9,665 nucleotides of DNA from Chlamydiota bacterium (GTDB lineage: Bacteria; Chlamydiota; Chlamydiia; Chlamydiales; Rhabdochlamydiaceae). Of this stretch, positions 1 through 6,870 are shown piece after piece. Numbering within the stretch: position 1 is the first letter of the stretch; each line of letters opens with the position of its first letter. The stretch is from the NCBI GenBank assembly GCA_027348355.1, contig DAIEPN010000134.1, positions 1-9,665 of the forward strand, read 5' to 3'. A program made the position numbers and the translations under genes. The notes below the pieces were generated by a model that was not told the DNA's origin, did no database searches, and saw only the letters and a program-made list of their open reading frames with translations.

Positions 1-78
1 AAAAACTTCTTGCACTTGTTTCTGAGAAAGTGGCGAGGCCCTTGCGCCGACTTTAATTATCTTAGCTGATAAGTTCAT
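1..78 (-). CDS. hemC: Porphobilinogen deaminase (hydroxymethylbilane synthase), N-terminal 26 codons only
   Basis: The minus strand from the ATG at 78-76 reads MNLSAKIIKVGARASPLSQK and continues QVQEVF to the window edge. The block I-K-V-G-A-R-A-S-P-L-S-Q-K-Q is the classic start of HemC (usual form I-R-I-G-T-R-x-S-x-L-A-x-x-Q), whose Arg and Ser bind the dipyrromethane cofactor and growing pyrrole chain. The enzyme polymerises four porphobilinogens to hydroxymethylbilane in the cytoplasm. The start overlaps the end of radA by 17 nt, with a strong GAGGAA ribosome site 7 nt upstream inside radA, so it is probably translated with radA. From memory, hemC also follows radA in Chlamydia trachomatis (CT298-CT299). 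Only the first few percent of the protein is visible, so its integrity is unknown; the family call rests on this one motif plus context. Confidence 0.8.
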   Translation of the reverse strand, partial: MNLSAKIIKVGARASPLSQKQVQEVF

Positions 79-1432
79 GGATGACTTCCTCAACTCGTTC
101 CACACCAATTACATGGATTTTTGCTAAAATATCAGGAGAAAGAGAAGTCAGATTGCGTTTGGGAAGGATACAGGTTTTAAAACCCATATGAACGGCTTCT
201 TTTAACCTGCTTTCAATTTTAGGAACCCTACGCACCTCTCCTCCAAGTCCGACTTCACCAATCACAATCGTTTGGGAATCGATACTGCGGTTACAAAAAG
301 AAGAGGCGATCGAAATAAGAACTCCTAAATCAATTGCGGGTTCTAAAATTTTCATCCCCCCTGCAATCGAGACAAATACATCGGTATGATAAAGGGCATA
401 CCCCATACGCTTTTCAAGTACAGCAAGCAATAGAGCAAGTCTATTTTGATCTAGCCCAGTGCATCTCCTTGTTGAGGTAGAAAATGAGGAGGCTGCAACC
501 AAAGACTGAACTTCTATCAGAATCGCTCTAGATCCTTCTACAGTTGGGACAACAACAGTTCCTGGAATTTCTTTTAACCTCTCTTGCAAAAAAGCTTCCG
601 ATGGATTAAGAACTTCTTGCAATCCTTCTGCCGCCATCTGAAATAACGCAATATCATCGGTTGGGCCAAATCGATTTTTGATGCAACGCATCATTCGATA
701 GCCATGTTGTTTATCGCCTTCAAACTCTAAAACAGTATCTACTAAATGTTCGAGAACGCGAGGCCCTGCTATCTCTCCAGACTTTGTGACATGTCCAATT
801 AAAAACGTCGCAATCCCCATTCCTTTAGCTAAGTGCATACACTCCGTAGCAATCTCTCGGACTTGTGATACAGAACCGGGAGCCGAAGGGATTTCTGCTT
901 TGTAGAGAATTTGAATCGAATCAATAACAAGAACATCGGGTTTAAGATGCTCTACTTGCATTTTTATGTTAGAGTAGAGCGTTTCGCTAAGTAAAAAGAG
1001 CCGTTCGCTTTTTAAACCTAATCGCTTTGCACGGAAAGAGGTCTGTTCTGCAGATTCTTCCCCGCAAACGTAGAGAACAAGCAGTCCTTGCTTTGCTAAG
1101 GCATTACAAATCTGTAAAAGAAGAGTAGATTTTCCAATTCCAGGATCTCCTCCGACTAGAGTTAATGATCCTGAAACGATCCCTCCGCCTACTAAACGGT
1201 CAAATTCCCCCATGCCTGTAGCAAAACGTCTAAGCTCGCCTTCAGATACATCGTTTAGACTTAAAGGCTTTGCCACAACTTGCGAAGGACTAGAAAATCT
1301 TTGTGATTTTTGATCTATGTCCACTTCTTGGACAAATGTGTCCCATTTCTTGCATGCAAAACAATTACCAGTCCATTTTGCTTGTGTATGTCCACATTCT
1401 TTACAACACCAAAGCACCTTGGTCTTGCCCAT
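62..1432 (-). CDS. radA: DNA repair protein RadA (Sms)
   Basis: RadA is a RecA-like, DnaB-type ATPase that drives branch migration of recombination intermediates in the cytoplasm. The 456-residue protein has the standard layout and length. It opens with a four-cysteine zinc finger (C10, C13, C24, C27, with W20 and W30 in the usual places). A RecA core follows, with Walker A GGDPGIGKST at 94-103, Walker B VLVIDS at 167-172, and the RadA-specific K-N-R-F-G at 252-256. A Lon-like C-terminal domain runs from about 285 to 456, including the conserved GEVGLGGEVRRV at 392-403. The start is supported by GTGGAG six nt upstream, inside the end of rnc. It lies 3 nt after the rnc stop and overlaps hemC by 17 nt, so the three form one operon. 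Nothing looks damaged. Confidence 0.97.
   Translation of the reverse strand: MGKTKVLWCCKECGHTQAKWTGNCFACKKWDTFVQEVDIDQKSQRFSSPSQVVAKPLSLNDVSEGELRRFATGMGEFDRLVGGGIVSGSLTLVGGDPGIGKSTLLLQICNALAKQGLLVLYVCGEESAEQTSFRAKRLGLKSERLFLLSETLYSNIKMQVEHLKPDVLVIDSIQILYKAEIPSAPGSVSQVREIATECMHLAKGMGIATFLIGHVTKSGEIAGPRVLEHLVDTVLEFEGDKQHGYRMMRCIKNRFGPTDDIALFQMAAEGLQEVLNPSEAFLQERLKEIPGTVVVPTVEGSRAILIEVQSLVAASSFSTSTRRCTGLDQNRLALLLAVLEKRMGYALYHTDVFVSIAGGMKILEPAIDLGVLISIASSFCNRSIDSQTIVIGEVGLGGEVRRVPKIESRLKEAVHMGFKTCILPKRNLTSLSPDILAKIHVIGVERVEEVIHELIS
86..91 (-). promoter_or_regulatory. Ribosome binding site of hemC
   Basis: GAGGAA on the minus strand lies 7 nt before the ATG at 78 and within the last codons of radA. 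It fixes the hemC start and implies translation from the shared message. Confidence 0.6.
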
Positions 1433-1435
1433 GTT

Positions 1436-2146
1436 TTACTCCACTTGAAAATATTTGCAGGCATTTTCGGCAGCTGCTTGTTCCGCTTGCTTTTTAGAAT
1501 TCCCAATTCCCTGTCCGACTTCTTCATCCCCAATCATAGCTATGACATAAAATATTTTACTATGTTCCGGCCCAGTTTCTTTGACCACTTTATAGATAGG
1601 GGGTTTTTGATATTTTTTTTGGGAAAAATCCTGTAATTGCGCCTTCCAATTTTTTAGTGGCTCTTCCAAAGCTTTTTCCATCTCTTTCTCAAAATGTGTT
1701 TTGAAAAATTCTTTCGCCACTTCAAAAGAACTATCTAAGTATATGGCCCCGATCAGCGCTTCGAACAAATCGGCTAAAATACTCTCTCTCCCTCTACCGT
1801 CATTAAGCCTTTCTCCTTTTCCAAGAAGTATGTATTTAGCAACACCAAGCTTTTGTAGGTAACTTGCACAGGTGGAGGTTCCTATGATCTGAGATCTAAA
1901 ATGAGAGAGCTGCCCCTCTGGTTCTCCAGGGAAATTTTTATAGAGAAAATCGGAGACAAAAAGGCCTAAAACAGAATCCCCTAAAAATTCAAGCCTCTCA
2001 TTATGCTCAATGGAGAGATCTCGATGTTCGTTATAAAAAGAGCGGTGGGTGAAAGCCAGGACAAGCAAAGATTTATCTTTAAAAACATATCCTAAATGAC
2101 CTTCAATCTCGACACATTGTAAAAGAAGTTGATCTATCAAATTCAT
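1436..2146 (-). CDS. rnc: Ribonuclease III
   Basis: RNase III cuts double-stranded RNA, mainly in rRNA precursor processing and mRNA turnover. The 236-residue protein is of normal length. The signature NERLEFLGD is at 49-57; E53 and D57 match the E. coli metal ligands E41 and D45, and D126 and E129 in ADLFEA match D114 and E117, so the catalytic site is complete. A double-stranded RNA binding domain fills about 166-234, ending in the usual G-x-S-K-K-Q-A-E-Q-x-A-A-E-N-A block at 215-229. It is the first gene of the rnc-radA-hemC set, and its start faces dapL across a 49-nt gap. No clear Shine-Dalgarno site precedes the ATG; an upstream in-frame start was not seen. Confidence 0.97.
   Translation of the reverse strand: MNLIDQLLLQCVEIEGHLGYVFKDKSLLVLAFTHRSFYNEHRDLSIEHNERLEFLGDSVLGLFVSDFLYKNFPGEPEGQLSHFRSQIIGTSTCASYLQKLGVAKYILLGKGERLNDGRGRESILADLFEALIGAIYLDSSFEVAKEFFKTHFEKEMEKALEEPLKNWKAQLQDFSQKKYQKPPIYKVVKETGPEHSKIFYVIAMIGDEEVGQGIGNSKKQAEQAAAENACKYFQVE
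1439..1444 (-). promoter_or_regulatory. Ribosome binding site of radA
   Basis: GTGGAG on the minus strand, formed by the last codons of rnc, ends 6 nt before the radA ATG at 1432. It sets the radA start and ties its translation to that of rnc. Confidence 0.6.
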
Positions 2147-2157
2147 AGTAGTAACAT
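2129..2157 (+). promoter_or_regulatory. Possible sigma-70-type promoter for dapL
   Basis: TTGATC (2129-2134) and TAACAT (2152-2157) are separated by 17 nt, each matching four of six positions of the -35 and -10 consensus. A transcript would start near 2164, about 32 nt before the dapL ATG. The -35 part lies inside the 5' coding end of rnc. Such matches are common by chance in AT-rich DNA; the support is the spacing and the position in the only gap upstream of dapL. Confidence 0.3.
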
Positions 2158-2195
2158 CTAGCCTAAAAAATAATCAGGATACACGAAAGCGATAT

Positions 2196-3413
2196 ATGTC
2201 TAAAGCAGTACCCTATTTCTCAGAGCTACCTAGTGAATATATTTTCCCAATTATTGAAGGGAAGTTAATTCAATTAAAGGAAAAATTTCCGGATGCCCTA
2301 ATCCTCAACTTGGGTATAGGAGATATTTCTTTGCCTTTGGCTCCCTCTCTTGTAAAAGCCATTTGCAATGCTGTAGAGGAAATGGGAACAAAAGAAGGCA
2401 TGCACGGGTATGGACCTTCTTCTGGATACACCTTTTTAAAAGAAAAAATTGTTGAGGCGGAATACAAAGATCTTTCCATTTCTCCAGATGAAATTTTCAT
2501 CTCCGATGGGACAAATAGCGACTGCGCAAACCTGCTAGAGCTTTTCTCAAGTGATAGCATCATTGCAATCATTGAACCTACCTATCCAGCCTACTTACAT
2601 AGCAGCATTATTTCGGGAAGAAAAAACAATCTTCTTCTTATACCGTGTGAAGAAAAAACCGGTTTTGTTCCAAAACCACCGGATGTAGCTTGCGACGTTA
2701 TCTATCTTTGCACTCCTAATAATCCTACAGGAGTTGCCATGAACTATGAAGAGCTGAGCGCATGGGTTGCATACGCCAAAAAACATAACGCAATCCTGAT
2801 CCATGACCATGCATACCATGCTTTTATTACATCGGATAATATACCCAAAAGCATTTACGAAATTGAAGGCGCTAAAGATGTCGCAATTGAGCTGAAAACT
2901 TTTTCTAAATCAGCAGGTTTTACAGGTCTTCGTTGCGCCTACAGCGTAGTTCCTAAGAGCATTTATGCGTACAATAATGACAAAAAAATCCCTATTCATC
3001 AAAATTGGAACAAAAGACAGAACATTAAATCAAATGGAGTTGCCTATCCTATTCAAAAAGGAGCCGAGGCTTTTTTTACCCCCCAAGGGCAAAAAGAAAC
3101 CAAAGCGCAAATACAGACCTATTTACACAGCGGTAAAATTCTGCGAAAAGGGCTTACAGCTTGCGGTTATACCCTTTTTGGCGGTATAGACGCCCCTTAC
3201 ATTTGGATAAAAACACCAGGCAACATTCCCTCTTGGGAATTTTTTGATATCCTGCTAGAAAAATGTCATATCATTGGAATCCCTGGGAAAGGATTTGGAA
3301 CATATGGAGAAGGATATTTGCGTCTTTCTACTTTTATTACAGAAGAAATTGCAAAACAGGCCATTCAACGAATTCAAAAGCTAGAACAACTATGCGATTT
3401 GCAACAAATTTAG
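2196..3413 (+). CDS. dapL: LL-diaminopimelate aminotransferase
   Basis: DapL converts tetrahydrodipicolinate directly to LL-diaminopimelate with glutamate as amino donor, bypassing the succinylated route; the product feeds lysine and peptidoglycan. This is the route known for Chlamydiae and plants. The 405-residue protein is a fold-type I PLP enzyme: LNLGIGD at 37-43, the substrate-side Y-G-P block at 72-74, LCTPNNPTG at 171-179, D204 in DHAYHAF for the PLP ring nitrogen, K238 in TFSKSAGFTGLR (235-246) as Schiff-base lysine, and R376 in GYLRLS for the substrate carboxylate. The FSKxAGFTGxR block favours DapL over ordinary aspartate aminotransferase. The ribosome site is weak. It overlaps the next gene by 22 nt. 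Substrate specificity is inferred from family resemblance. Confidence 0.93.
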   Translation: MSKAVPYFSELPSEYIFPIIEGKLIQLKEKFPDALILNLGIGDISLPLAPSLVKAICNAVEEMGTKEGMHGYGPSSGYTFLKEKIVEAEYKDLSISPDEIFISDGTNSDCANLLELFSSDSIIAIIEPTYPAYLHSSIISGRKNNLLLIPCEEKTGFVPKPPDVACDVIYLCTPNNPTGVAMNYEELSAWVAYAKKHNAILIHDHAYHAFITSDNIPKSIYEIEGAKDVAIELKTFSKSAGFTGLRCAYSVVPKSIYAYNNDKKIPIHQNWNKRQNIKSNGVAYPIQKGAEAFFTPQGQKETKAQIQTYLHSGKILRKGLTACGYTLFGGIDAPYIWIKTPGNIPSWEFFDILLEKCHIIGIPGKGFGTYGEGYLRLSTFITEEIAKQAIQRIQKLEQLCDLQQI

Positions 3414-4075
3414 ATCACAAAAAGTTTTTTCATAAAAACCGCTACATTGAATTTACAGAGATCCTCTCTGCAAATGAGGCGAAAGCTTTAAAGGAAAATG
3501 CAGACCGCGTCTTATTGAAAAGACTATCCTGCAAAGAAGAGCAAATTGCAAAAAAATCAACGAAAGATATTTTTACTCAAGGTCGAGATTTTTGGAGGGA
3601 AGATCCCTCATACAAGAAAATCGCACTCCATCAGAACTTAGCAAATATTGCAGCTTCGTTAGTAGGAGCCCAAACTTTCCGTATGGGATATGATCACTAC
3701 ATTCGTAAAGGGTATGATGCAATCACTCTCAGCCCCACCTCTCTTCAGAATATTTCCTCCATACAAAAAATTTATGGAGGAATGCTAATTCGTATTTCTG
3801 GAACTTCGGAATCATTAACAAATGAAACAGCTTTTCCCATACCAAAAAATCCAGGTGATGCCATCTTTTTTCATCCAGAGTATTTACTGTCTTGGGAAGC
3901 CCTCTTCCAAGATTTGGAAAGCAGCTTTTATTTGATCGTATATGCGCATGGAGAGGCTCGCTATATTCCGAATGAAAAAGATATTCAACCGAATTTCTTA
4001 AAGAAAGTTGGGTATATGCAAGGTGAATTTTTACGAAATGATCTAAACCCACTCTTTCCGATTAAACACGTGTAA
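3392..4075 (+). CDS. Uncharacterised protein coupled to dapL, faintly like phytanoyl-CoA dioxygenase
   Basis: I do not recognise a firmly named family. The ATG at 3392 overlaps the end of dapL by 22 nt and gives 227 residues; an in-frame ATG at 3263 also exists but lies deep inside dapL and gives implausible extra sequence. From memory, Chlamydia trachomatis also has an uncharacterised gene after dapL (CT391), so this is likely its counterpart. The N-terminal FFHKNRYIEFTEILSANEAKAL (12-33) recalls the opening of phytanoyl-CoA dioxygenase-type proteins, and GDAIFFHPEYLLSW (155-168) recalls the last strands of their double-stranded beta-helix. I do not see the HxD iron-binding pair of that family, so an active Fe/2-oxoglutarate enzyme is doubtful. 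No signal peptide or membrane helix is visible, so it is probably cytoplasmic. The gene is clearly real; the fold suggestion is weak. Confidence 0.85.
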   Translation: MRFATNLDHKKFFHKNRYIEFTEILSANEAKALKENADRVLLKRLSCKEEQIAKKSTKDIFTQGRDFWREDPSYKKIALHQNLANIAASLVGAQTFRMGYDHYIRKGYDAITLSPTSLQNISSIQKIYGGMLIRISGTSESLTNETAFPIPKNPGDAIFFHPEYLLSWEALFQDLESSFYLIVYAHGEARYIPNEKDIQPNFLKKVGYMQGEFLRNDLNPLFPIKHV

Positions 4076-4118
4076 TATCAATAGAGAAATAAAAGAATAA
4101 CAGCATTATTCAAGCCTA

Positions 4119-4648
4119 TTAAAGCTCTTCTAAAATATTAGAATATTCCTTAAAAAATACGACGACTTTATAGGTGGGTCTAGTATCGCTGAACATCTCT
4201 GAAAGCTGCTCATCTTCAATTTTCCCATTCTTATATAGCTTTAAGGAAAATTTTCTAAGGATTTTGTTATTTTCCCTTGGCAAAATGGAATAAATCTCAC
4301 GTTTTGAAGAAAAACCTTTTTAACAAGATGATCTTGTTTAGAATGGATAAGGCGGTGCGTAGTAAACTAATCAACGAAAACAATATGTGTGTCATCTAAA
4401 AAACAACATCATTCGAATCCTCGCCAGGATGCAATTCAGGAAAAAGCAAGGCTTGTGATTTACTTTCTTGATAGGATTTAAAAAACTTTTTTACTTTTTC
4501 AGCGAGAGAACCTTGTATACAGTTGGAATTAAACCTACCCATGTTCTAGTGGAAAACAATAAAAAGCCCTTAGATCCCAACGTATAAAAGCTACAATACG
4601 AGCATCACTTCCTCCTGGCCCACCTAGCTGCACAAAATTCTTCGCAAT
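4119..4648 (-). pseudogene. Decayed coding region of unknown family
   Basis: This fills the 607-nt stretch between the end of the gene at 4075 and hemG. On the minus strand, protein-like text runs through different frames in consecutive order. About 4648-4538 gives FVQLGGPGGSDARIVAFIRW. About 4536-4399 gives LAEKVKKFFKSYQ followed by ALLFPELHPGED. About 4396-4244 gives THRLIHSKQDHLVKKVF. About 4247-4119 gives DTRPTYKVVVFFKEYS and ends ILEEL before a TAA at 4121-4119. Joining them needs at least three frameshifts and also meets in-frame TAG codons at 4369-4367 and at 4651-4649. The parent protein would be about 180 residues, with both ordered and charged segments. I recognise no family and cannot place the 5' end, which may start near the hemG stop. 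Its place directly after hemG suggests it was once in the same transcript. No intact gene, tRNA or clear terminator is visible in 4076-4682. Confidence 0.65.
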
Positions 4649-4682
4649 CTAGATTTTATGGAAGAATAATCTTTGAAACCAA

Positions 4683-6014
4683 TTAAAGGAGTACTCGCTC
4701 GGCAGTTTTCCTAGCTAATGCGATGCTATCATTTACGGAAGCTCCTGAGAGATAATTTCCTAGAATATTTAACTTAGGGAGTTCCTTAATAAGGATTTTT
4801 TGAATCCTATTAATTTTCTCCTGATGACCCACAAGATACTTTGGAATTGCCCCTATACACTCTGTAAGAGATGTATAATCTGGGAGCTCAGAAATTCCGA
4901 GATGTTTGTGAAGGCTTGCTTCACAGAGTTGATAAAGCTTCTCCCTCGGAAGCCCTTTATTCAAAAGCATCAAGGTAAGCCTCGTCTCCATTTTTGAAGA
5001 GCTTTGCTGGGTGAAAACCTCTGAATCAAAAACAACACCCAGAATATCTTCTTTTTCCTTTTAAGGAACAAGATAGCCAAAACCAGATACAGGAAGAACT
5101 TTTTTTCTATATCCGAAATGCACACAGGAGAGATCCGTATACGGAATATCTTCAAGCAGCAAGGAAACCTCTTTATGATCTCTGTAAAGCATCCTTGCCA
5201 AAGCGGGAGCTGGTACTGCTGAAAAAAGGTCTTCTGCTTCATAGGAAGCAGAGTCTGTTTCAACAACAAATCTTCCATCTTTGTAGGAAAGCCTTTTCCC
5301 TTCCTGCTTTGTTATCATATCTGCTTTTGCCTCCTTTTCTAAAGAAGTAATAAGAGAGCTCACTCCATACTTCAACGTAAAAAGATGGGAAGGTTTATAG
5401 GGATAAACAGATTTTTTCTTTTTGTGTAAAAAAAGCCCTTTTGTAATCGATCCATATTCTCTTTCCCATTTCTTCAGTATAGGGAAGCAAGATGAGATCG
5501 ACAAAGTTTTACTATCACTCCCATAAATCCCTGTTGTGATTGCATCGAAAAGGGCGTCAGCAACTTCTGGAGCAAACCTTCTGGAGATAAATGCATGTAT
5601 GGATTCATCATCTAAGTTTTTCGGGATCTTCCATTCTCTAAACAGAGAAAAGAGGAGAGGTCTTGTCAATTTTGAGGTCAAAAAGGAAAAAGGGTTACTT
5701 GGGACTTTCTGTAACTTTTGATTGTAGAATAAATACTTAGAAGACGCTTCTTCAGAGGAAAAAAGCAGTTCTCTTTCAAGATCAAGGTCATGAATGAGTG
5801 TAAGCAAACTTTCACTTCTTGAAACACGAAATGTACGGGGCCCCTTTTCAAAGAAAAACCCTTGTTCCATCTGACTCTCTAGCCAACCTCCTGCCCTTAC
5901 TGATTTTTCAAGGATACAAATCTCTTTTTTGTATCCATTTTTGCGTAAATAAAAAGCCAAGGAAAGACCGGAAATCCCCCCTCCTAAAATGATTACGGCT
6001 TTCTTTTTTTTCAT
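4683..6014 (-). pseudogene. hemG: Protoporphyrinogen oxidase (HemY/PPOX type), interrupted by an in-frame stop
   Basis: This FAD flavoprotein oxidises protoporphyrinogen IX to protoporphyrin IX using O2, the step before iron insertion. The frame spans 443 codons, close to the usual size, but codon 318 is TAA (5063-5061). Before it are the dinucleotide-binding motif GGGISG (11-16), the FAD-ribose block ILEKSVRAGGWLES (34-47, E36), and GPRTFR (59-63 region), all intact. After it the same frame continues without loss: KEKEDILGVVFDSEVF, then IGAIPKYLVGH and the C-terminal FAD block GNYLSGASVNDSIALARKTA. The lesion is therefore one base change (for example Ser TCA to TAA) rather than an indel. As written, a 317-residue product would lack the second half of the FAD site. 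The first later Met (4991) has no good ribosome site, so a split enzyme is unlikely. The symbol follows chlamydial usage; the protein is of the HemY kind. Recent inactivation or a sequence error both fit. Confidence 0.9.
5061..5063 (-). other. In-frame TAA interrupting hemG
   Basis: Minus-strand context is GTT CCT TAA AAG GAA, between GFGYLVP and KEKEDILGVV. Codon phase is identical on both sides (6014 and 4991 differ by 341 codons), and there is no other stop before 4683. Confidence 0.95.
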
Positions 6015-6032
6015 GGTAGAGATATCCTTATT

Positions 6033-6044
6033 TTTCTTAAGAAA
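6033..6044. promoter_or_regulatory. 12-bp perfect palindrome between divergent hemG and hemF
   Basis: TTTCTTAAGAAA is its own reverse complement and sits near the middle of the 64-nt gap (6015-6078) that must hold the upstream signals of both genes. It could be an operator for a dimeric regulator serving both directions. It is AT-rich and single-copy in the gap, so chance is also possible; I could not pick out convincing -35/-10 pairs. Confidence 0.25.
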
Positions 6045-6068
6045 TGTAGCAAAAAAATAGATCTACGT

Positions 6069-6072
6069 GGAG
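6069..6072 (+). promoter_or_regulatory. Ribosome binding site deciding the hemF start
   Basis: GGAG ends 6 nt before the ATG at 6079. The alternative GTG at 6067 overlaps this site, so the ATG is the better start. Confidence 0.6.
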
Positions 6073-6078
6073 AGAAAA

Positions 6079-6870
6079 ATGACAGATACAAGAGAAAAGA
6101 TCATCACCTTTCTACAAACTTTGCGAAATACAATCATCAATGAAATCGAAGCGTTTGAACCTACAAAACGTTTTGAGAGAAAACCTTGGGCTCATATCAA
6201 TGGTGGTGGTGGGGAAATTGGGCTTCTTCGTGGAGATATTTTTGAAAAAGCAGCTGTCAACTGGTCTGGTGTTAGCGGCGCCCACTTTCCCATGCAAGAT
6301 GGCTCTGGCCCCTTTTTTGCTACAGGTGTCAGTCTTATTTTTCATATGCATAATCCTCATGCTCCTACCGCTCACATGAACATAAGGTATATTGAGACTG
6401 AAAATGGGTATTGGTTCGGAGGAGGCTTTGATCTCACTCCTATGGGGTTCCCCTACAGTGAAGATACAGAATATTTTCATGAAACCACGAAAAAAAAATT
6501 AGATCAGTTCTCTCTTGACCTGTATCCTACTTTTTCTCAGAATGCAAAAGAGTATTTTTATATCCCTCATAGAAAAAAGGAAAGAGGAATTGGAGGAATT
6601 TTCTTTGATCACTATAGAACTGATGATTTCTCTCAAGATCTTCTACTTTGGCAGTCTGTCGGAAATCACTTTTTAGAATGTGTCATTCCCATATATAAAA
6701 AAAGGGTTGTGCAAGAGTATTCGAAAGAAGAAAAACAAAAACAACTCGAGCAAAGAGCTCATTACGTGGAATTCAATCTACTATATGACAGAGGAACAAA
6801 ATTTGGATTTCTCTCTCAAGGAAACCCAGAAGCTATATTGTGCTCAATGCCCCCGCAGGTCAGCTGGTGA
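6079..6870 (+). CDS. hemF: Oxygen-dependent coproporphyrinogen III oxidase, short C-terminus
   Basis: HemF decarboxylates two propionates of coproporphyrinogen III to give protoporphyrinogen IX, using O2 and no radical-SAM cluster. From the ATG at 6079 the protein has 263 residues. Family blocks are clear: KPWAHINGGGGEIGLLRG (35-52), the H-x-N-x-R core AHMNIRYIE (98-106), YWFGGGFDLTP (111-121), the signature region KEYFYIPHRKKERGIGGIFFD (157-177), and DRGTKFGF followed by EAILCSMPP near the end. It stops at V-S-W, where typical HemF proteins continue with roughly 25-35 residues (an E-Y-D-Y-like segment and a final D-W). The signature deviates: K167 replaces the usual Glu and Y159-F160 replace Trp-Cys. 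Its last 27 nt overlap the 3' end of hemE on the other strand. The family is certain; full activity is not. Confidence 0.92.
   Translation: MTDTREKIITFLQTLRNTIINEIEAFEPTKRFERKPWAHINGGGGEIGLLRGDIFEKAAVNWSGVSGAHFPMQDGSGPFFATGVSLIFHMHNPHAPTAHMNIRYIETENGYWFGGGFDLTPMGFPYSEDTEYFHETTKKKLDQFSLDLYPTFSQNAKEYFYIPHRKKERGIGGIFFDHYRTDDFSQDLLLWQSVGNHFLECVIPIYKKRVVQEYSKEEKQKQLEQRAHYVEFNLLYDRGTKFGFLSQGNPEAILCSMPPQVSW

Noticed and set aside
1310..1636. Plus-strand open frame of 108 codons across the radA-rnc joint
   Set aside because: It is antisense to two well-supported genes, with no ribosome site or recognisable motif.
3263..3391. Longer N-terminus for the gene after dapL, starting at 3263
   Set aside because: The added residues are read out of frame from conserved dapL sequence and look unlike protein; the ATG at 3392 begins the sensible sequence.
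4129..4148. Small dyad TCTAAAATATTAGA and adjoining GAATATTC as a terminator
   Set aside because: The stems are short and AT-only, without a GC-rich stem or a following T-run in either direction.
5061..5063. Programmed readthrough or special amino acid at the hemG TAA
   Set aside because: TAA is recognised by both release factors and is not the selenocysteine (TGA) or pyrrolysine (TAG) codon, and I see no special stem-loop after it. Mutation or sequence error is simpler.
4970..5278. Minus-strand open frame of 102 codons over the hemG break
   Set aside because: It is in a different frame from hemG, rich in Phe, Lys and Leu without family motifs, and fully inside hemG; it is a shadow, not evidence for a frameshift repair.
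6067..6078. GTG start of hemF at 6067
   Set aside because: It overlaps the GGAG ribosome site, which is correctly spaced for the ATG at 6079.
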